A DNA stretch of 20,016 nt from DATATB01 sp036268995 (GCA_036268995.1 DATATB010000130.1:1-20016), one strand, 5' to 3'. Positions 8,265 through 14,124 are shown, numbered from the stretch's first letter. Numbers and translations are program-made. Notes: generated by a model from the sequence alone, not told the origin.

Positions 8265-9644
8265 ATGGCTTCGCAACCGCGCCTGTTTCGCATCGCTTTA
8301 TTTCTATTGGCGTTTGTCGTGGCCACGGGCGTGTACGTGCTGATTAAAAGGGAGCATCCGGTTGCCAGCGCGCGCGAGCCGGACGAGGTCGTCCCGAATT
8401 CCGTGCTGGTGACGTCGCAGCCGAACACGATTCGCATCCCGTCGCAAGTGGTGAATTCGCTGGGCATCAAAACGGTGTCGGCCCAGACGGCCCCGCCGCC
8501 GGCGCCGCTCAAGCTCGAGGGGTCGCTGTTTCTTGATCCCAACCGTCTGACCCACGTGCACACGCGGTTTGCCGGCGAGGTGGTCGAGATCGGCGCGGTG
8601 AGCGGTTTGCCCGACGATCCCGAGGATCGCGCCACTCCGGTCGAGCGGCCCGTCCGCTTCGGCGATCGGGTCGTCCAGAACCAACTGCTGTGCGTGGTGT
8701 GGAGCAAGGATCTGGGAGAAAAGAAAAGCGAATTGGTCGACTGCTTATCGCGACTGTTCCTCGATCAGGAAACGCAGAAGCGGTTGGAGGAGCTGTGGAA
8801 GAAGGGCGCCGTGCCGGAGCGCAGCGTGCGCGAGGCCGAGCGCAGCGTCGAGTCCGATATGATCGCCGTCTCGCGCGCCGAGCGAACGCTGCGGTCGTGG
8901 CGGCTCAGCACTCCCGATATCGAGGCAATCCGCGCCGAAGCCGTGCGGATTCATCGCAACAAGGGGCAATGGGACGAAGACGTCCGCGGCCAATGGGCTC
9001 GCGTCGAAGTCCGTGCGTCGATCGACGGCGTGGTGGTCGAAAAGAACGTGACGGTCGGCGACGTCGTCGACACGCAGCTCGACTTGTTCAAGATTGCCGA
9101 CCTCACGCGGCTGGACGTGCTGGCCCACGCTTACGAAGAAGATTTGCCGCTGCTTGAAGATTTGCCGCCCCACGAACGGCACTGGCACATTCATCTCAAA
9201 AGCGATCAGGGCGGCAAGCCGCTGTCGGGTAGTTTCAACCAGATCGGCAACATCATCGATCCCAACCAGCATACGGCCCTCGTCATGGGCTGGGTGAACA
9301 ATCTCAGCGGCCGGTTGCGCATCGGCCAATTCGTCACGGCCGAAGTGGATCTTCCGTCCAACAGCGCCGAAGTCGCGATTCCGGTCAGTTCGTTGATCGA
9401 CGAGGACGCGATCACCTATATCTTCGTGCAGCCCGACCCGGCTGAACTCGGTTTTACGCGCCGCAGGGTGCTGATGGTCCGCCGCCGCGACAACCTGGCT
9501 TATATCGAAGGGCGGCTCACCGACGAACAGCGCCGGGCCGGCTATCAGTCGCTGCGGATCGGCGAGCGGGTCGTCATTTCCGGCGGCTTGGAGCTGGCGT
9601 CCGAACTCGCCAACCTGCAAGCCGAAGCCATCGCGAAGAAATAG
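8265..9644 (+). CDS. Efflux RND/HlyD-type periplasmic adaptor subunit (CusB/CzcB-like), orphan
   Basis: This is a 459-residue membrane-fusion protein. Residues about 8-27 form an N-terminal membrane anchor. The first lipoyl half is near 95-112 (THVHTRFAGEVVEIG), a coiled-coil hairpin runs about 150-245 (charged, with heptad-like LSRLFLDQETQKRLEEL), and the second lipoyl half is 246-262 (ARVEVRASIDGVVVEK). Beta-barrel and membrane-proximal domains follow to the C-terminus. The order matches RND tripartite efflux adaptors, which bridge an inner-membrane pump to an outer-membrane channel. There is no pump or outer-membrane factor gene here; the next gene is on the opposite strand behind a terminator. 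Substrate is unknown and the metal-efflux resemblance is tentative. ATG 8265 follows a purine-rich GGGGG stretch. Confidence 0.85.
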   Translation: MASQPRLFRIALFLLAFVVATGVYVLIKREHPVASAREPDEVVPNSVLVTSQPNTIRIPSQVVNSLGIKTVSAQTAPPPAPLKLEGSLFLDPNRLTHVHTRFAGEVVEIGAVSGLPDDPEDRATPVERPVRFGDRVVQNQLLCVVWSKDLGEKKSELVDCLSRLFLDQETQKRLEELWKKGAVPERSVREAERSVESDMIAVSRAERTLRSWRLSTPDIEAIRAEAVRIHRNKGQWDEDVRGQWARVEVRASIDGVVVEKNVTVGDVVDTQLDLFKIADLTRLDVLAHAYEEDLPLLEDLPPHERHWHIHLKSDQGGKPLSGSFNQIGNIIDPNQHTALVMGWVNNLSGRLRIGQFVTAEVDLPSNSAEVAIPVSSLIDEDAITYIFVQPDPAELGFTRRRVLMVRRRDNLAYIEGRLTDEQRRAGYQSLRIGERVVISGGLELASELANLQAEAIAKK

Positions 9645-9670
9645 GCAGCGAATCTCCGTACGTGTGTGTC

Positions 9671-9723
9671 AAAAAGGGGTCGGGAGTCGTTGTTTTTTAA
9701 GACAACTCCCGACCTCTTTTTTT
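9671..9723. terminator. Bidirectional intrinsic terminator
   Basis: A perfect 10-bp stem, GGTCGGGAGT (9678-9687) with ACTCCCGACC (9705-9714), is followed on the plus strand by TCTTTTTTT and preceded by AAAAA, which becomes a T-tract on the minus strand. It can stop both the adaptor transcript and the convergent minus-strand gene. The stop codon of the minus gene (TTA at 9697-9699) lies within its loop. Confidence 0.85.
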
Positions 9724-10554
9724 GAGCCGATCGAGTTGCGGGGCCAGTTCAGCGAAATCCAGCGGCTTGGCCATTAGCAGGGTCGCTCCGGCCTCGCGGA
9801 TCAGCCGCTCGTCGTGGGGACGTGGGAAATCGGCAAGTGCCACGATCGGCCGCGGTCGCCACTGGTGGTACACGCTCGACAACTCCCGCCCGTCGGTCGG
9901 CAGCCGCAAATCATCGATCAAAGCCGAAAACGGCTCAGCCGCCGACGCTTGGCCGCAAGGCAATGCAACCGCCTGATAGCCGTAGCGCGCCAGCCCCTCG
10001 ACCAGGCAGGCGGCAAAATCGGTGTTCGAAGTGCGAACGGCAATCGGCCCGTCATTGCCGGCGCTGCGCGGCACCAGCGCCGGCCCATCGGCCTCGAGCA
10101 GCAACTCTTCTTCGGCCGCCGTCGCCGGCAAAGCCCAGGTCCCGCCGCCGCCGGCTTGCCAGGCCGCCAGCTCACGCACTAGGCGCAGGGGCCACGCGTG
10201 CCACGCAACGCGCCGCACGCCAACCAACGGGCGGCCGCTCCGCATTTCGCCGTCGCACCAACTCCCCAATACCACCACGGTTCGGGCCAGCGGCATGCGC
10301 GACCGCAGCCCAAGCAGCTCCGATTCCAGGAACTGTCCGCTGTGCGATTGCAACAGCACGAGCAGATCGGGCGGCACTACGTCCGGGGACCAGTGGGCAA
10401 TGGCTGCGGACAAAGTGGGCACGAAGCGCGTCGGCAGCGCATGTTCGAGCAGCGCCAGCGAATCGGCCAACTCGCGACTTGCGCGATCGCCGACGGCCAG
10501 GGCGCGGAGCGCCAAAGCGTGTGGCAAGCCTTGCTGGGGGGCTGGATCGATCAT
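9697..10554 (-). CDS. Protein with degenerate receiver-like folds, second gene of PTS EIIA module
   Basis: This is a 285-residue soluble protein. Residues about 169-277 look like a response-regulator receiver: a first strand PIAVRTS, an acidic ALIDDLRL at 211-218 near the expected phospho-Asp position, PIVALADF at 236-243, and AGATLLMAKPLDFAEL at 255-270, which matches the receiver strand-5 Lys-Pro signature. Residues about 63-130 (DLLVLLQSH, then ARTVVVLGSW) look like a second, more degenerate copy without the Lys-Pro. The canonical N-terminal acidic pair is absent, so phosphorylation by a normal histidine kinase is doubtful. There is no DNA-binding output domain. The gene starts 28 nt after the stop of the EIIA-like gene, so the two are almost certainly cotranscribed and probably functionally linked. 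The receiver call is an inference from motifs only. The last codons lie inside the terminator stem. Confidence 0.7.
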   Translation of the reverse strand: MIDPAPQQGLPHALALRALAVGDRASRELADSLALLEHALPTRFVPTLSAAIAHWSPDVVPPDLLVLLQSHSGQFLESELLGLRSRMPLARTVVVLGSWCDGEMRSGRPLVGVRRVAWHAWPLRLVRELAAWQAGGGGTWALPATAAEEELLLEADGPALVPRSAGNDGPIAVRTSNTDFAACLVEGLARYGYQAVALPCGQASAAEPFSALIDDLRLPTDGRELSSVYHQWRPRPIVALADFPRPHDERLIREAGATLLMAKPLDFAELAPQLDRLKKRGRELS

Positions 10555-10582
10555 GTGACCGCGTAGCGTACCGCCCCGGCGG

Positions 10583-11296
10583 CTATTGAAGCAACGCCTG
10601 CTCGCGCGTGCGAAGCGCGGCGTGTGCGGCGGCGGCGTCCTCAGCCGAGCGGAGTTCGGCCAGCAGTCTCGGATCGCTCAGCAGGCGGCTCAGCCGCGCC
10701 AAGGCGTGCAGGTGCCCCCGATCGGTCGTCGAACAGAGCAGGAAGAACAAGTCGGTCAGCACGCCACGCGGATGCCCGAAGGGGATCCCGCTTTCGGTGC
10801 GGCCAAAGGCGATCAGCGGGCGCTCCAGCACGCCGGCCAGGGGCCGGCGCGGGTGCATCAGCGCCACGCCCTCATCCAAGGCCGTCGAGTACATCTGCTC
10901 GCGGATACGGACGCCTTCAATCATCCGCCGCTCGTCCCACAGCCAGCCAGTGCGGGCGGCCACTTGCACCATCCCTTCGATCACGCTGGCACGCGTGCGC
11001 GCAGCTAGCGGCACGGCAATCGCCTGGATCGGGAGCAAGTCCGCGATCGATTGCAATTCGTCGGCGCTGACCGTCTCGGCACGCTCCAGCACATTCTCCA
11101 TCCGCGCCAGATCGGCCGGCTCGGCCAGCCCGATCCGCTGTTCGAGCCAGAAGGTGATCTCCGGGCGGGAAAAACGCCATTGGCCCGCGACCCTGCGACC
11201 CGGCAATTGCCCGCGCTCGGCCAGGCGAGCGAGCAGGGCGGCACCCAGGTGCAGGTATTCGGCCAGGGATTCCAGATCGAAATCTTCGTCTTCCAT
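10583..11296 (-). CDS. HTH (MerR/excisionase-like) - PTS EIIA (fructose/Ntr type) fusion protein
   Basis: This is a 237-residue two-domain protein. Residues about 8-55 form an excisionase/MerR-like helix-turn-helix (LESLAEYLHLGAALLARLAE, then GQWRFSRPEITFWLE). Residues about 85-225 match PTS EIIA type 2: the phospho-accepting His is probably H148 in GVALMHPRRP, and the second conserved His is H195 in RGHLHALARL, followed by the usual LLSDPRLLAELRSA helix. EIIA-Ntr proteins receive phosphate from HPr/NPr and regulate rather than transport. No PTS permease is nearby, so a regulatory role is favoured. Upstream of ATG 11296 there is no Shine-Dalgarno sequence but a heptamer repeat. It forms an operon with the receiver-like gene downstream. 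Confidence 0.85.
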   Translation of the reverse strand: MEDEDFDLESLAEYLHLGAALLARLAERGQLPGRRVAGQWRFSRPEITFWLEQRIGLAEPADLARMENVLERAETVSADELQSIADLLPIQAIAVPLAARTRASVIEGMVQVAARTGWLWDERRMIEGVRIREQMYSTALDEGVALMHPRRPLAGVLERPLIAFGRTESGIPFGHPRGVLTDLFFLLCSTTDRGHLHALARLSRLLSDPRLLAELRSAEDAAAAHAALRTREQALLQ

Positions 11297-11304
11297 GATC
11301 TGTC

Positions 11305-11325
11305 GTCAGTTGTCAGTTGTCAGTG
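11305..11325. repeat. Three-copy heptamer tandem repeat upstream of EIIA gene
   Basis: GTCAGTT occurs at 11305-11311 and 11312-11318, then GTCAGTG at 11319-11325; on the gene's strand the unit is AACTGAC. The array begins 8 nt from the start codon of the minus-strand EIIA gene and occupies the place where a ribosome binding site would be. Confidence 0.7.
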
Positions 11326-11433
11326 GCGAAGAAATCAGCCTGAAATCGCTCTGTGCTGCATTGTTTCCGGTCGAACAGGGCTTGGCCAGAAGATATTACC
11401 GCCGGCGGACGCTCATCGGCCGCTAATCTCGGC

Positions 11434-11463
11434 TTGTATCGAAGCGAGCCACGCGGGTACATT
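11434..11463 (+). promoter_or_regulatory. Weak candidate sigma70 promoter for the 103-residue membrane protein gene
   Basis: TTGTAT (11434-11439) and TACATT (11458-11463) are separated by 18 nt, about 45 nt upstream of the start codon. Matches to consensus are modest, so this is only a candidate. Confidence 0.3.
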
Positions 11464-11495
11464 GCCCCGCCTTGCATGGATGCAAAAGCGACAGT

Positions 11496-11501
11496 AAGGA
11501 G
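11496..11501 (+). promoter_or_regulatory. Strong ribosome binding site fixing start at 11508
   Basis: AAGGAG ends 6 nt before ATG 11508. It rules out the in-frame ATG at 11472, which has no such motif and would add 12 unlikely residues. Confidence 0.8.
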
Positions 11502-11507
11502 ACTTGC

Positions 11508-11819
11508 ATGAGTTTCGGGTCATTCTTGAGCGGGGCCGCGCTGGGCGGCGCCCTGGTGTTCGGATCGCTGTCCTATCACTTCATTCGCACCAATGATGGC
11601 GTGCAGCTTGTACCCAAGCTCTCGGCCACATTCACCGAGACCTACCTCGACGCCCGCAGTTTCGGGCTCTCGGACTGGACCCGGCATCGCTCGGTCGTGA
11701 CCGCCATCGTGCGGGCCAAGAAGGATTCGATCTTTCAAGGCTCGGCCGTAGAAACGATGGGCGACCAGGTGACCGGCCTGGTTCAAGACATGCACGGTGC
11801 CGCCCCCGGCGGCGGCTAA
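11508..11819 (+). CDS. Small membrane-anchored protein, function unknown
   Basis: This is a 103-residue protein whose start is fixed by an AAGGAG ribosome binding site. Residues about 5-25 (SFLSGAALGGALVFGSLSYHF) form a single glycine-rich membrane segment. The remainder is a soluble region with alternating charged and aromatic residues (TFTETYLDARSFGLSDWTRH) and a short Gly-rich tail. I do not recognise a named family; it has the look of a conserved planctomycete hypothetical protein. The gene stands alone on the plus strand, divergent from the EIIA module by 211 nt. A tandem REP pair begins 13 nt after its stop codon. Confidence 0.72.
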   Translation: MSFGSFLSGAALGGALVFGSLSYHFIRTNDGVQLVPKLSATFTETYLDARSFGLSDWTRHRSVVTAIVRAKKDSIFQGSAVETMGDQVTGLVQDMHGAAPGGG

Positions 11820-11832
11820 GCCCGGCACCCCG

Positions 11833-11890
11833 GTAGCGGAACTCGTGAGAATTCCGGATCCGCCGGTGGCGGAATTCGTGAGAATTCCGG
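11833..11890 (+). repeat. Two family-1 REP units in direct tandem
   Basis: Unit one (11833-11857) has the GTAG head and a hairpin with one A-C mismatch (GGAACTC, GTGA, GAATTCC). Unit two (11866-11890) has a GTGG head and the perfect GGAATTC, GTGA, GAATTCC hairpin. They are separated by 8 nt in the same orientation, unlike the inverted pairs at 6317 and 6999. The first begins 13 nt after a stop codon. Confidence 0.75.
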
Positions 11891-12058
11891 CGCCTCGCGG
11901 GAATTGCCAGCTCGGCATTTTGATGTCTGGTAAGCTGCGCGCTTTGTAGGGCCGGCCAGCCAGCAAGGTCCGCCGCGGCCGCGGCCGACGCATCGGAATG
12001 CATCGTATGTGCCGAGGTGCGTGCGGCTTCGTGCAGCGAGAGTCGCAGAACACACGAT

Positions 12059-12088
12059 AAACACTCTCGGACTCCTTTCGGGGTGTTT
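12059..12088 (+). terminator. Weak hairpin, possible terminator or leader structure
   Basis: A 6-bp stem AAACAC/GTGTTT has an 18-nt loop containing a possible inner CCG pairing. Only one T follows the stem's own TTT run. It lies 47 nt before the start of the 91-residue protein gene, so it could be leader structure instead. Confidence 0.25.
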
Positions 12089-12135
12089 TCCAAAGTTTTG
12101 TTCCGCGTCGCGTACTCGCCAGGACCTGCAAGGCG

Positions 12136-12411
12136 ATGGACTTTAACCGCCACCATTATCTCATGGCCGGGCTGGTGCTGCTGTGCCTGGGCATTCAGTT
12201 CCGCACGGTCGAGTCGTACGTGCTGAACGAAAAAGTCAGCAAGGCCCTGGTATCGCACGCCGCACCAACCAAACCGAGCCAGTTCCTGCCGTCCGTGGGG
12301 CCCACGCCGCGTAAGGAGCTCCGGCCTCCGCAGTGGCTCGGCTGGGCACTGATGTCGATTGGCTCGGTCTTGGTGCTCCACAGTCTGGCGATGCCCAAAC
12401 CAGGCGGATAA
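12136..12411 (+). CDS. Small two-helix membrane protein, function unknown
   Basis: This is a 91-residue protein with two predicted membrane helices: about 8-21 (YLMAGLVLLCLGIQ) and about 67-85 (WLGWALMSIGSVLVLHSLA). They are joined by a polar, Pro-rich loop (APTKPSQFLPSVGPTPRKEL). The N-terminus is His/Arg-containing and short. The ribosome binding site is only moderate (AAGG immediately before, AGGA 11 nt before ATG 12136). There is no recognisable family. Codon use and two clean hydrophobic segments support a real gene, but its small size leaves some doubt. It is 316 nt downstream of the previous membrane protein, with REP units between. Confidence 0.58.
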   Translation: MDFNRHHYLMAGLVLLCLGIQFRTVESYVLNEKVSKALVSHAAPTKPSQFLPSVGPTPRKELRPPQWLGWALMSIGSVLVLHSLAMPKPGG

Positions 12412-12548
12412 CGGCCGCTGGCGGCGCGGGGACGCGATCGCTGCCGGGCGCACACCCAAAAGGTGTAAATCCCAGGCATCGGAATCCATGCCGGCGGGTC
12501 AGGCCATGGCGATTTCGAGCCATCAGTCGGCGGAAAATGCCGTTCCGC

Positions 12549-12576
12549 TTGACACTTCCGGGCGTCGGAATATCAT
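12549..12576 (+). promoter_or_regulatory. Sigma70-type promoter for STAS/RsbW genes
   Basis: A perfect TTGACA (12549-12554) is followed after 16 nt by TATCAT (12571-12576), five of six matches to the -10 consensus. The predicted transcription start is near 12583, giving a 5' leader of about 220 nt before ATG 12802. Confidence 0.6.
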
Positions 12577-12787
12577 GGCGGCTACGGTTTTACGTCCAGC
12601 CAAGTGAAGTTTTAATCGGGCATTTGTGCAGGCGGCTCGCCCGCACGCCCGTCGCGTCAGCGTCCGGCAGGCGTCGCAACTCCAAGCCGGCTCGAGATTT
12701 TGGTGGCTGGTTTCGAGCCAGTGATTCAATCGGCGACGAGCTTCTGGATCGGCGACCAACCGCCCTTTAGGCCTTACGGGCTTCGAG

Positions 12788-12792
12788 AGGAG
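12788..12792 (+). promoter_or_regulatory. Ribosome binding site of the STAS gene
   Basis: AGGAG lies 9 nt before ATG 12802, supporting that start. Confidence 0.7.
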
Positions 12793-12801
12793 TGAGCTGT
12801 C

Positions 12802-13164
12802 ATGGCGGCGCGCAGGCGACTAGAAGTGTCCCAAATGGGCGATGTAACCGTGGTGCGGTTCGTCGATCGCCGGATCTTGGACGAATCGAACATTCACGAG
12901 ATGGGGCAGGAAATGTTCCAGCTCGTGGAAGAAGAGAAACGCCAAAAGCTGCTGCTGAACTTTACTTCGGTCGAATTTTTATCAAGTGCGGCGCTGGGTA
13001 AACTGATTACACTTGATAAGAAGGTGAAGGCCCATGGCGGGACGCTCCGGCTGAGCAACATTCGGCCGGAGATTTACGAGGTATTCGCCATCACGAAGTT
13101 GAACAAGCTGTTCGACATCCGCGACGACGAAGCCAATGCCCTGCACGCCTTCGCCGAAGCGTGA
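12802..13164 (+). CDS. STAS-domain anti-sigma-factor antagonist (RsbV/SpoIIAA-like)
   Basis: This 120-residue single-domain STAS protein has the family layout: DVTVVRFVDRRILDESN (14-30), strand KLLLNFTSVEFL (49-60), then SSAALGKLI (61-69) at the start of the helix that carries the phosphorylation site, and LRLSNIRPEIYEVFAITKL near the end. In partner-switching systems the unphosphorylated protein binds and sequesters an RsbW-type kinase, releasing a sigma factor. By alignment to SpoIIAA, S62 corresponds to the phosphorylated Ser58. The usual DSSG is SSAA here, so the preceding Asp is missing. An RsbW-like gene follows after 133 nt, making them a probable pair. No sigma factor or PP2C phosphatase gene is in the window. 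Confidence 0.88.
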   Translation: MAARRRLEVSQMGDVTVVRFVDRRILDESNIHEMGQEMFQLVEEEKRQKLLLNFTSVEFLSSAALGKLITLDKKVKAHGGTLRLSNIRPEIYEVFAITKLNKLFDIRDDEANALHAFAEA

Positions 13165-13231
13165 TTTTGATCCCTCGCCGGTTTTGAGCGCTATTGCCAG
13201 GGGGCAGCGCACCTAAAACCGCTGGGGACCG

Positions 13232-13250
13232 ACCGATTGGGGAGATCGGT
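13232..13250 (+). repeat. Short hairpin between STAS and RsbW-like genes
   Basis: ACCGAT (13232-13237) and ATCGGT (13245-13250) form a 6-bp stem with a 7-nt loop, 48 nt before the RsbW-like start. It has no T-tract, so it is unlikely to terminate transcription. Confidence 0.35.
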
Positions 13251-13297
13251 TCATCGTCGGGGCCGGTCTGAACCTGCCAGGAACCAACGTCGCTGCG

Positions 13298-13729
13298 ATG
13301 TCTATTGATGGGTGGTCTTGGACCACCGAGCGTAAGCTCGCAAGCCGCTCCGCATCGAGCCGTCGCGCCATTGGCGACGTGATCCGGCAGCTCAAACACC
13401 ATGGCTGGCCGCCGGAAGACATTTTCGGCGTCCGCCTGGCGCTGGAAGAAGCTCTGGTCAACGCCATCAAGCACGGCAATCGCTCGGACACGAGCAAGTG
13501 CGTCCACTTTAGCTGCAAGCTGGGGGCGGACCGATTGCGGCTCGAAATTCGCGACGAGGGGTGCGGCTTCGACCCCCGGGCAGTCCCCGACCCCACGGAC
13601 GCCGAGCACCTGGCCAGGCCCAATGGCCGCGGCCTGCTGCTGATGCGGGCCTATATGTCGCGCGTCGAGTACAACGAGACCGGCAATTGCGTGGTAATGG
13701 AAAAGCTTTGCCCCCGCGCCAGTGCCTGA
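13298..13729 (+). CDS. RsbW-like anti-sigma ATP-binding protein (HATPase_c_2)
   Basis: This 143-residue GHKL-type ATPase of the anti-sigma kinase class has an N-box, LALEEALVNAIKHGN (47-61), with Glu51 and Asn55 expected to coordinate magnesium. The G1 box is RDEGCGFDP (85-93), and the G2 box NGRGLLLMRAYM (109-120) forms the ATP lid. Length fits RsbW/SpoIIAB (about 140-150 residues). It probably phosphorylates the neighbouring STAS protein and binds a sigma factor or another target; the target is not encoded here. Its stop codon lies inside the first unit of a 17-bp tandem repeat. No strong Shine-Dalgarno sequence precedes ATG 13298, which may mean coupling to upstream translation or weak expression. 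Confidence 0.87.
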   Translation: MSIDGWSWTTERKLASRSASSRRAIGDVIRQLKHHGWPPEDIFGVRLALEEALVNAIKHGNRSDTSKCVHFSCKLGADRLRLEIRDEGCGFDPRAVPDPTDAEHLARPNGRGLLLMRAYMSRVEYNETGNCVVMEKLCPRASA

Positions 13730-13774
13730 CGGCACGCTGGGCCTGACGGCACGCTGGGCCTGACGGCACGCTGG
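13724..13774. repeat. Perfect 17-bp tandem repeat, three copies, overlapping RsbW-like stop
   Basis: GCCTGACGGCACGCTGG is repeated exactly at 13724-13740, 13741-13757 and 13758-13774. The first copy contains the TGA stop of the RsbW-like gene. In the first copy, GTGCC and GGCAC form a 5-bp hairpin with a TGAC loop. The perfect identity indicates recent expansion. Confidence 0.9.
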
Positions 13775-13779
13775 GCAGA

Positions 13780-13808
13780 TTGACTCTCCGGCCCGTTCGT
13801 GTTAGAAA
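13780..13808 (+). promoter_or_regulatory. Sigma70-type promoter of small basic protein gene
   Basis: TTGACT (13780-13785) and TAGAAA (13803-13808) are separated by an ideal 17 nt. The predicted start near 13815 gives a leader of about 64 nt that contains the two competing hairpins described separately. Confidence 0.5.
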
Positions 13809-13821
13809 CCGCGCTTCCCTT

Positions 13822-13852
13822 TGGACTGAATGTTTTCAGTCGGGATAGTCCA
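13822..13852 (+). promoter_or_regulatory. Leader with two mutually exclusive hairpins
   Basis: GACTGAA (13824-13830) pairs with TTCAGTC (13835-13841) around a TGTT loop, a perfect 7-bp stem. Alternatively TGGACT (13822-13827) pairs with AGTCCA (13847-13852). The two use the same bases and cannot coexist. They end 14 nt before the AGGAG ribosome binding site at 13867-13871. Confidence 0.45.
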
Positions 13853-13878
13853 GACCGGCATCTGCCAGGAGTTTAACT

Positions 13879-14073
13879 GTGGGCGGCATCAGCGAGCGAC
13901 ACAAGGAAATCAAGCGCCGGCGGCATCGGCGGAAAAAGCTGAACGTCTTTGCCCGCAAACTCAAGAAGGCCACCGCTTCTGAGCGCACCAACATCGGCGA
14001 CAAGATCCGCCATCTGACGACCGGCGCCGAGGTGATTCTCAAAAACTTCGGTCTCGCCGAATCGAAGCGCTAG
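13879..14073 (+). CDS. Small Arg/Lys-rich protein (DUF6800-like), possibly RNA-binding
   Basis: This is a 64-residue very basic protein. It starts at GTG 13879, chosen because AGGAG (13867-13871) sits 7 nt upstream. The N-terminal third is SERHKEIKRRRHRRKKLNVF, followed by a helical Lys/Ala segment and GAEVILKNFGL at the C-terminus. From memory this resembles the short planctomycete family DUF6800; I cannot confirm that without a search. The charge suggests nucleic-acid or ribosome contact, superficially like small ribosomal protein bS21, but that is inference. It has its own promoter and structured leader, and a REP unit begins 20 nt after its stop. Confidence 0.78.
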   Translation: MGGISERHKEIKRRRHRRKKLNVFARKLKKATASERTNIGDKIRHLTTGAEVILKNFGLAESKR

Positions 14074-14093
14074 GCTGCCGCTGCGTCGCAGCC

Positions 14094-14118
14094 GTAGCGA
14101 AATTCGCGAGAATTCCGA
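14094..14118 (+). repeat. Single degenerate family-1 REP unit
   Basis: A GTAG head is followed by CGAAATTC, loop GCGA and GAATTCCG, with one A-C mismatch in the stem. The loop differs from the usual GTGA but keeps the GNRA pattern. It lies 20 nt after the stop codon of the basic protein gene. Confidence 0.6.
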
Positions 14119-14124
14119 GCGCCC

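Larger units (their letters stand above)
11820..12135. other. Intergenic region with tandem REP pair and a short hairpin
   Basis: This 316-nt region holds the two direct REP units at 11833-11890 and a weak hairpin at 12059-12088, AAACAC paired with GTGTTT and followed by one more T. Nothing else is recognisable, and there is no supportable gene on either strand. Confidence 0.55.
12412..12801. other. Intergenic region containing promoter and long leader of STAS gene
   Basis: This 390-nt stretch has no supportable gene. It contains the near-consensus promoter at 12549-12576. From there to the STAS start is a leader of roughly 220 nt in which I see no clear riboswitch class or terminator. Confidence 0.55.

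Noticed and set aside
7881..8276. Possible 131-codon minus-strand gene in the divergent region upstream of TauE
   Set aside because: No domain, no good start signal, high Arg/Ser content, and it overlaps the starts of both flanking genes.
13724..13774. Could the 17-bp repeats be a CRISPR array?
   Set aside because: The copies are contiguous with no spacers and only 17 bp long; no cas gene is nearby.
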